64,000 bases of DNA from the NCBI GenBank assembly GCA_963757815.1, contig CAVWSN010000011.1, positions 15,861 through 79,860 of the forward strand, written 5' to 3'. Under the pieces are notes generated by a model. That model was not told the DNA's origin and made no database searches. It was given only the letters and a program-made list of their open reading frames with translations. The stretch comes from JACVRW01 sp963757815 (GTDB lineage: Bacteria; Actinomycetota; Thermoleophilia; Solirubrobacterales; Thermoleophilaceae). Positions within the stretch are counted from its first letter, which is position 1. Each line of letters starts with the position of its first letter. Made by a program: the position numbers and the translations under genes. This document shows positions 58,091 through 64,000 of the stretch, piece after piece.

Positions 58091-59365
58091 TCACTCCTTC
58101 ACTGCGGTCGATGACGACAACTCGGCGACGTCGCGCCGAAACAGTGCGGCCGCGGTCCAGTCCGCCAGCACGCGGGCGCGGCGGGCGGCGAACGGCAGCT
58201 GCAGGACGTGGTAGCCGCGGGCGATGATCCAGCCGAGCACGCCCTTCACGCGCATGCCGCCGATGAGGGCGATGCCGTGCCGGCTGCCGAGCGTGGCCAT
58301 CTGGCCGCGGGTGCGATAGCTGTAGGCGCGCGGCGTCCCGCGCAGGTTCCGGGCGAGCCGGCGCGCCTGACGCAGGGCGTGCTGGCAGGTGGCGGGGTCG
58401 GTCTCGCCGGCCGTCGCCTCGTTGGGGACGGCGGCGCAGTCCCCGAGCGCCCAGATGCGCGACGAGCCGAGCACGCGGAGCGTCTCGTCGACCGGGACGC
58501 GCCCATGCTTGTCGAGCGGGAGCCCGAGCGTTGCGAGCAGCGGGTTGGCCGTGACGCCGGCCGTCCAGACGACCGTCTCGGTATCGATCCGGCGCCCGTC
58601 GGAGAGCGTCACCCCGTCGGCGTCGACGGACGTGAGCGTCGTCTCCGTGAGGATCTCGACGCCGCGCCGGCCGAGTCGCTTGGCCGCGAACGCGGCGAGC
58701 TTCTCGGGCGTCTGGCGCAGGATGCGGGTGCCGCCCTCGACGAGCACCCAGCGCGGCTGCACTCCGTCGAGCCGCGGATGGCGCGTGAGAGCGTCACTCA
58801 CGAGCTCGTTCAGCTCCGCGACCGCCTCGACTCCGGCGAAGCCGGCACCAGCGAGCACGAAGGTCAAACGCCGCGCGGCCGACTCGGGCACGGCGTCCGC
58901 CAGCTCGATCTGGCGCAGCACGTGATTGCGAAGACGGATCGCGTCGACCAGGTCCTTAAGTCCGAGGGCGTGCTCGCGCAGGCCGGGCAGGTCGGGCATC
59001 CGCGCAACTGCCCCCAGCGCGATGACGAGGTCAGCGTAGGCGATCTCGATGTCGCCCGCCTCGGACTCGACTTGCACGACTCGGCGCTGGGCGTCGAGGC
59101 CGGTGACCGAGCCGAGCACGAGGTCGGCGTGGGGGCACATCGTGCGCAGCGGCACGGTCACGTGGCGCGGCTCCACACTGCCAGCGGCGGCCTCGGGCAG
59201 CAGCGGCGTGTAGAGCATGAAGTTGGTCGGGTTGACGATCGTCGCGCCGCTCTGGCCGACCTGGCGAGCCACGTAGCTCCCGGCGAAACCGCCGCCGAGC
59301 ACGAGCGTTCCGCCACGGGCAACGCGCGAGCGCCGGTGGGTGAGTGCGGGGTACGTGGAGTTCAT
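58091..59365 (-). CDS. type II NADH dehydrogenase-like FAD oxidoreductase
   Basis: A 424-residue NAD(P)/FAD enzyme of the NDH-2 group. The first dinucleotide fold is GTLVLGGGFAGSYVARQVG, the NADH fold is TFVLAGAGFAGVEAVAELNEL, and the second FAD motif is RIWALGDCAAVPN, followed by CQHALRQARRLARNL. NDH-2 passes electrons from NADH to menaquinone without pumping protons, attached to the inner face of the membrane by C-terminal helices (GYHVLQLPF region). ATG at 59365 is preferred over TTG 59374. It is divergent from the LAL regulator with an 81-base space that carries ACTAGGG-type motifs. Confidence 0.9.
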   Translation of the reverse strand: MNSTYPALTHRRSRVARGGTLVLGGGFAGSYVARQVGQSGATIVNPTNFMLYTPLLPEAAAGSVEPRHVTVPLRTMCPHADLVLGSVTGLDAQRRVVQVESEAGDIEIAYADLVIALGAVARMPDLPGLREHALGLKDLVDAIRLRNHVLRQIELADAVPESAARRLTFVLAGAGFAGVEAVAELNELVSDALTRHPRLDGVQPRWVLVEGGTRILRQTPEKLAAFAAKRLGRRGVEILTETTLTSVDADGVTLSDGRRIDTETVVWTAGVTANPLLATLGLPLDKHGRVPVDETLRVLGSSRIWALGDCAAVPNEATAGETDPATCQHALRQARRLARNLRGTPRAYSYRTRGQMATLGSRHGIALIGGMRVKGVLGWIIARGYHVLQLPFAARRARVLADWTAAALFRRDVAELSSSTAVKE

Positions 59366-59446
59366 GACCGCCAAGCTACGGCCGCGCGGAGGCGCTCGAA
59401 TCCGGCAATGCCCTAGTGCCTAGCCCAGAGGGATTAGGATCGGCAG

Positions 59447-62182
59447 ATGCTCGTGGGCCGTCTGGCTGAGCAACGCGAGCTCGACTCCCTCCTCGAGAGC
59501 GCGCGCGGGGAACGCAGCGCTGTACTGGTGCTGCGCGGTGAGGCCGGCATCGGCAAGACGACGCTGCTCGAGTACGCCGAGGCGCAGGCGGGCGACATGA
59601 GGGTGCTGCGCTGCGTCGGCATCGAGGCCGAGCACGAGCTCCCCTTCGCCGGCCTTCAGCGTCTCGTCCGGTCCTGCCTCGATCTGATCGAGCGGCTGCC
59701 GGCGCCCCAGGCGGCGGCACTGAACAGTGCCCTCGGCCTCAGCCTCGAGGGCGTCGACGACCGTTTCCTCGTCTCGCTCGGCGCGCTCAGCCTGCTCGCC
59801 GAGGCCGCCGAGGACGGGCCGCTCCTGTGCTGCATCGACGACGCGCAGTGGCTCGACGCCCCCTCAGCCGAGGCGCTCGCCTTCGCCGCCCGCCGGCTCG
59901 AGGCCGAGCGCATCGCGATGCTGTTCGCCGTCCGGGAGGGCGACCTGCGCAGCTTCGACGCGCCCGGCGTCCCGGAACTGACCCTCGGTGCGCTCGCCGA
60001 CGAGGACGCCCGCGCGCTGCTCACCGATCGCCTCGAACGCGGCCCGTCGGCGGAGGTGCTGGCCACGCTACTCGAACACGCGCGTGGCAACCCGCTCGCG
60101 CTGCTCGAGCTGCCGGCCGCGCTCACGGAGACCCAACTCGACGGAGCCGAGCCCATCCTCGGGCCGCCGCCGGTGCGCCCTGCGGTTGAGGAGGCCTTCC
60201 GCGCGCGGGTCGCGGCACTGCCGGATCGCACACGGAGCCTCCTGCTCGTGGCGGCCGCAGACGAGCTCGGCGACCTCACGGCGATCCTCGATGCCGGCGC
60301 GCGCATCGGCCTCGACGGATCGGAGCTCGGCGCGGCGGAGCGCGGCGGGCTCGTGCGCGTGGACGGCAGCGTGACCTTCCGGCACCCGCTCGTGCGTTCC
60401 GCGATCTACCGCTCGGCGAGCCGCGACGAGCGCCGCGCCGCGCACGAGGCGCTCGCGGCGGCGGTAGACGACCCCGCCCGCAGCGCGTGGCACCGCGCGC
60501 TCGTGGCAGACCGCGCTGACGAAGGCATCGCCTCGGAGCTCGAGGCGGCCGGTGTCCAGGCTGCAACGCGCGGTGGGCAGGCCACCGCCGCGGCCGCCTT
60601 CGAGCGCGCCGCCGAGCTGAGTGCCGACGATACGCGTCGCGCCCACCGACTCGTCTGTGCGGCGAAGGCGTCACACGCCGGCGGCCGGCCCGACGCCGCG
60701 ATGGCCCTTGTCGAACGAGCGCGCGCGCTCCCGCTCGATCCGCTCGACTCGCTCGAGATCATCTCGGTCTGCGCTACCGACGCCGGACGGCGCGGGTCAC
60801 CCGCGGAGTCCGAGGAGCTGCTTCGCCGCGCCGTCGTGGAGGTCGTCGGCCTGCCGCCCGAAGCCGCCGCCGAGTTCCTGATCTGGTCGGTGTTCGTGTC
60901 ACTGATGAGAAGCGGCCGGATCGCGTTCGCCTTGAGTGAGGCGGACAGTCTCCTGAAGCAGATCGGCGGGGAGGGGCCGCTGATCAGCTTCGCGCGCCTG
61001 CTGTTTGGGGGCATGAGTGCCGTGCTGGAGGGAGACTCCGCGCGCGGCGGCCGGTTGCTGACCGAGGCGATCGCCGTGGGCGAGGGCTTCGACGGCGATC
61101 GCACGATGGGCATGAACGCGTTTCCCAGCGGGATGCGCGGCGACTATCCGGCCTCACGCCGGACCAGTGAGGCGGCCATCGCCCGCGCGCGTCATCAGGG
61201 TTCACTCGCAGGGGTCTCGGGCGCTTTCCCGCTCGTCGCGGTGGGCGAGCTCGGCGAGGGCAGGCTGGCGGCCGCAGCCGCAACGATCTCCGAGGGCCGG
61301 GAGCTCGCCCGGCGCCTCGGCGCCGACAACGACGAGACCGGGCTGATGGCGCTCGAAGCTCGCATCCTCGCCCAGCGGGGCCAAGAGGACGAGTGCCGCG
61401 AGCTCGTCGCGACGGCGATGCAGCGCAGCCTCGCGACGGGCCTGGGCTGGGCGACCGAGCACGCGCGCCTGGCGCTCGCCGAGCTCGAGCTGGCACTCGG
61501 CAACCCACAGGAGGCCCTCGAGCATCTGGACCAGCTCGACCAGGTGCCGCTGCCGCCGGTGGCCCTGCTCGCCACGCCCGACGTGATCGACGCGGCGCTG
61601 CGCATCGGCGAGCCGGGGCGTGCGCGGGATGCGCTCGAGCGCTTCGAGGCGTGGGCTCCCGTCAGCGACAGCCCGCTCGTCAAGGGGCTCCTCGCTCGCT
61701 GCCGGGCGGTGCTGAGCGAGGACGACGACGAGGCGGGGCTCCTCTTCGAGGAGGCCGTGCGCGAGCACACCGGCGACGCGCCGGTCTTCGAGCGCGCGCG
61801 CACCCAGCTCGCCTACGGCGAGCGCCTGCGCCGCGCACGCCGCAAGATCGAGGCGCGCACACAGCTCCGCACCGCGCTGGACACCTTCGAGGGACTCGGC
61901 AACAGGCTCTGGGCCGAGCGCGCCCGCACAGAGCTGAATGCGACAGGCGAGAAGGCCCGCAAGCGCGACGTCAGCACCCTCGACGACCTGACGCCGCAGG
62001 AGCTGCGCATCGCACAGCTCGTGGCGGGCGGCGCCACCAACCGTGATGCCGCCGCCCAGTTGTTCGTGAGCCCGAAGACCGTCGAGTACCACCTGCGGAA
62101 GGTGTTCATGAAGCTCGGCGTGAGCTCCCGTATCGAGCTCGCCAGGGTGCCCCTGGGCGCACCCGAGTCCCCAGCCGGTTGA
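59447..62182 (+). CDS. LAL-type LuxR family regulator with AAA ATPase
   Basis: A 911-residue large ATP-binding LuxR regulator (MalT-like). The N-terminal ATPase has Walker A GEAGIGKTTL at about 31-40 and Walker B LLCCIDDAQWLD at about 125-136. A long helical TPR-like middle follows (for instance AHRLVCAAKASHAGGRPDAA). The C-terminal LuxR helix-turn-helix is LTPQELRIAQLVAGGATNRD, then SPKTVEYHLRKVFMKLGV. ATG at 59447 gives the usual MLVGRLAEQRELDSLL start. ACTAGGG-type motifs upstream of this gene and of the MMPL gene suggest self-regulation and control of the transporter, an inference. Confidence 0.93.
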   Translation: MLVGRLAEQRELDSLLESARGERSAVLVLRGEAGIGKTTLLEYAEAQAGDMRVLRCVGIEAEHELPFAGLQRLVRSCLDLIERLPAPQAAALNSALGLSLEGVDDRFLVSLGALSLLAEAAEDGPLLCCIDDAQWLDAPSAEALAFAARRLEAERIAMLFAVREGDLRSFDAPGVPELTLGALADEDARALLTDRLERGPSAEVLATLLEHARGNPLALLELPAALTETQLDGAEPILGPPPVRPAVEEAFRARVAALPDRTRSLLLVAAADELGDLTAILDAGARIGLDGSELGAAERGGLVRVDGSVTFRHPLVRSAIYRSASRDERRAAHEALAAAVDDPARSAWHRALVADRADEGIASELEAAGVQAATRGGQATAAAAFERAAELSADDTRRAHRLVCAAKASHAGGRPDAAMALVERARALPLDPLDSLEIISVCATDAGRRGSPAESEELLRRAVVEVVGLPPEAAAEFLIWSVFVSLMRSGRIAFALSEADSLLKQIGGEGPLISFARLLFGGMSAVLEGDSARGGRLLTEAIAVGEGFDGDRTMGMNAFPSGMRGDYPASRRTSEAAIARARHQGSLAGVSGAFPLVAVGELGEGRLAAAAATISEGRELARRLGADNDETGLMALEARILAQRGQEDECRELVATAMQRSLATGLGWATEHARLALAELELALGNPQEALEHLDQLDQVPLPPVALLATPDVIDAALRIGEPGRARDALERFEAWAPVSDSPLVKGLLARCRAVLSEDDDEAGLLFEEAVREHTGDAPVFERARTQLAYGERLRRARRKIEARTQLRTALDTFEGLGNRLWAERARTELNATGEKARKRDVSTLDDLTPQELRIAQLVAGGATNRDAAAQLFVSPKTVEYHLRKVFMKLGVSSRIELARVPLGAPESPAG

Positions 62183-62264
62183 GGGTCCCCAACTAGGGAT
62201 TCACCCGAGTCGATCACCAGGGCCTCCGCCGTACCTTCGGCGAAATCGACCGAAGGAGGACCTC

Positions 62265-64000
62265 ATGGCGACCTATCTGTACCGAATTGGCGGCTGGGCC
62301 TTCACAAATCGCCGCAAGGTGCTGTTCGGCTGGCTGGCGATTCTCGCCGTCGTGATCGGGCTGGCTGCCTCGTTCAGCGGGCAGTTCTCGTCCAAGTTCG
62401 AGGTCCCGGGCACCGAGTCCCAGCGGGCCCAGGACCTGCTTCATGAGAAGTACCCGGGCGCCGGCGGCGCCTCGGCGCGCGTCGTGTTCGCGGCTCCGGA
62501 GGGCGAGAAGCTCACGGATCCGCAGAACAAGGCGGCGATCATGGAGACCGTCGGGGAAGCAAAACGCGCCGACGGCGTGTCCTTCGTGATCGATCCGTAC
62601 AGCGCCAAGGCGATCTCGAAGGACGGCCGCATCAGCTACGCCGACGTGATCTACCCGATGCCCGCGGACGAGGTCAGCGACGCCGCCCGCGATGAGCTCG
62701 AGGAAAGCGCCAGGCCGGCCCATGCCGCCGGCATGGAGGTCGAGTTCGGCGGCGGGCTCGTGACCGACGAGGCCGAGGCGGGGTCGGAGAGCGCCGGCAT
62801 CATGATCGGCTTCCTCGTCCTCGCGATCACGCTCGGCTCGCTGGTGGCGGCCGGACTGCCCCTGCTGACGGCGATCCTCGGCGTGGCGATCTCGGTCGGC
62901 ACGGTCACCGCCCTCACTGGCTCGATCGAGCTGACGGAGACCGCCCCCACCCTGGCGACGATGCTCGGCCTGGCGGTCGGCATCGACTACGCGCTGTTCA
63001 TCCTGAGCCGCTACCGGCAGAACGTCGACAGCGGCATGGAACTGCGGGACGCGGCCGCCCAGGCAACCGGCACCGCGGGCAGCGCCGTCGTGTTCGCCGG
63101 CGCCACCGTCGTGATCGCGCTGGTCGGCCTGACGGTCGTCAACATCCCGTTCCTGACGGTCATGGGCCTCGCGGCGGCGGGCGCCGTGGTGATCGCGGTC
63201 CTGATCGCCACCACCCTGCTGCCGGCGCTGCTCGGCTTCTTCGGGCGTCGCGGCGCGCGGGTCAACCGCGCGCTCACGTGGCGGCCCTGGCGACGCCGCG
63301 AAGGCCGTGAGGCGGCAAGCGTGCGCTATGCGCGCTTCGTGACGCGGCGGCCGTGGGCGGTTCTGGCGACCGGCCTGGTAGTGCTCCTGGTGGCCGCGCT
63401 GCCGGCAACGCACATGAAGCTCGGCCTGCCCGACGGCGGCTCGAAGCCGACCGACAACACCGAGCGCAAGGCGTACGACCTGCTGAGCGAGGGCTTCGGC
63501 GCCGGCTTCAACGGCGTGCTGACCGTCGTGGTCGACGCGCCGGAGCTGCGCGCGAGCTGCAGAAGCGGCTGGCGAACGGCGTCGCGGCCGAGCTGGCGGA
63601 CTTCCCGCACGTGGCGGCCGTCTCGCCTCCGGCTCAGAACGAGCAGGGTGACGTGACGATCGTCCAGGTCACGCCGACCAGCGGTCCCGCGTCCGACGAG
63701 ACGAAGGAGCTCGTCGACTACATGCGCGAGCAGGCCGACACGATCCCGGAGCGCTATGGGATCGAGGCGTACGTGACGGGCACGACCGCGCTCAACATCG
63801 ACACCGCCGATCAGCTCGCTGCGGCGCTGCCGAAGTACATCGTGGTCGTGGTCGGGCTGGCGCTGCTGCTGCTGATGGTGGTGTTCCGGTCGGTGCTGGT
63901 GCCGATCAAGGCCGCCGCCGGCTTCCTGCTCAGCATCGCCGCGTCGATGGGCGTCGTCGTGTGGATCTTCCAGGACGGCAACCTGGCTGATCTCTTCAGC
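62265..64000 (+). CDS. MMPL/RND family transporter, frameshifted and cut by the window edge
   Basis: A large RND-type membrane protein of the MMPL family, which exports lipids or hydrophobic compounds. The first helix (VLFGWLAILAVVIGLAASF), the outside domain beginning FSSKFEVPGTESQRAQDLL, then five helices with AVGIDYALFILSRYR and MGLAAAGAVVIAVLIATTLLPALLGFFGRR follow the family plan. The frame breaks near 63550; adding one base gives VVDAPELRAELQKRLANGV and continues in-frame to the window end (AADQLAAALPKYIVVVVGLA). It starts at ATG 62265 with a strong AAGGAGG site, 82 bases after the LAL gene. Confidence 0.9.

Noticed and set aside
1..64000. CRISPR array, rRNA genes, complete tRNAs or an insertion-sequence transposase
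   Set aside because: No regularly spaced identical repeats, rRNA signature stretches, complete tRNA or DDE-type transposase were seen on reading both strands; a tRNAscan-SE or ISfinder search was not possible here.

Overview
The window is high-GC, gene-dense bacterial chromosome. Coenzyme F420-type luciferase-like oxidoreductases, the mismatch endonuclease NucS, an LPxTG cell-wall protein, SARP and LAL regulators and frequent GTG starts point to Actinobacteria. The mix of small SnoaL, cupin and VOC proteins, paired P450s and GNAT-like half proteins suggests a soil member of the Thermoleophilia (Solirubrobacterales-like). The phylum is fairly secure; the order is inference.

Layout. 1-449: an AT-richer tip and the 5' half of a tRNA-Ser(CGA)-like gene, possibly an integration scar. 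450-8840: cyclic-di-GMP enzyme, tadA, NAD-epimerase, secreted subtilase, universal stress protein, LuxR response regulator, AI-2E-type permease, PlsC. 8873-14390: an intergenic repeat, a rhodanese/TetR pair around three identical-form operators, NucS, a hydrolase/LLM/P450 run and MsrA. 14387-20139: two overlapping Nudix genes, YceH, a secreted phosphodiesterase, an MFS permease and small enzymes. 20172-23612: second copy of the repeat, a MarR-controlled DHA2 exporter and an AlkZ-like glycosylase. 24465-30145: a tightly coupled five-gene operon (F420-type LLM, dihydropyrimidinase, carbamoylase, acyl-CoA ligase, crotonase), read as reductive pyrimidine or hydantoin degradation feeding a CoA-thioester step. 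30179-34544: SARP regulator and DHA2 exporter. 34613-40503: Crp-like regulator, LPFTG surface protein, polyprenyl-phosphate sugar transferase, two paralogous GNAT-half proteins, FUSC-type membrane protein and an orphan response regulator beside a kinase-sensor remnant. 40641-45656: SABATH-like methyltransferase, hydrolases and transaldolase. 46006-55106: ChaA-type antiporter, phosphoesterase, second P450, secreted beta-propeller, isochorismatase-family hydrolase and a thioredoxin-reductase-like protein without its CxxC. 55103-64000: membrane phosphoesterase, a junction joining two 5'-truncated divergent genes, NDH-2, LAL regulator and a partial MMPL transporter.

At least eleven genes are broken or displaced by single-base shifts (twelve events in all). 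Eleven events are repaired by removing one base and one by adding one. This looks like systematic base over-calling in the assembly rather than gene decay, and affected genes are annotated as one unit with the shift noted.
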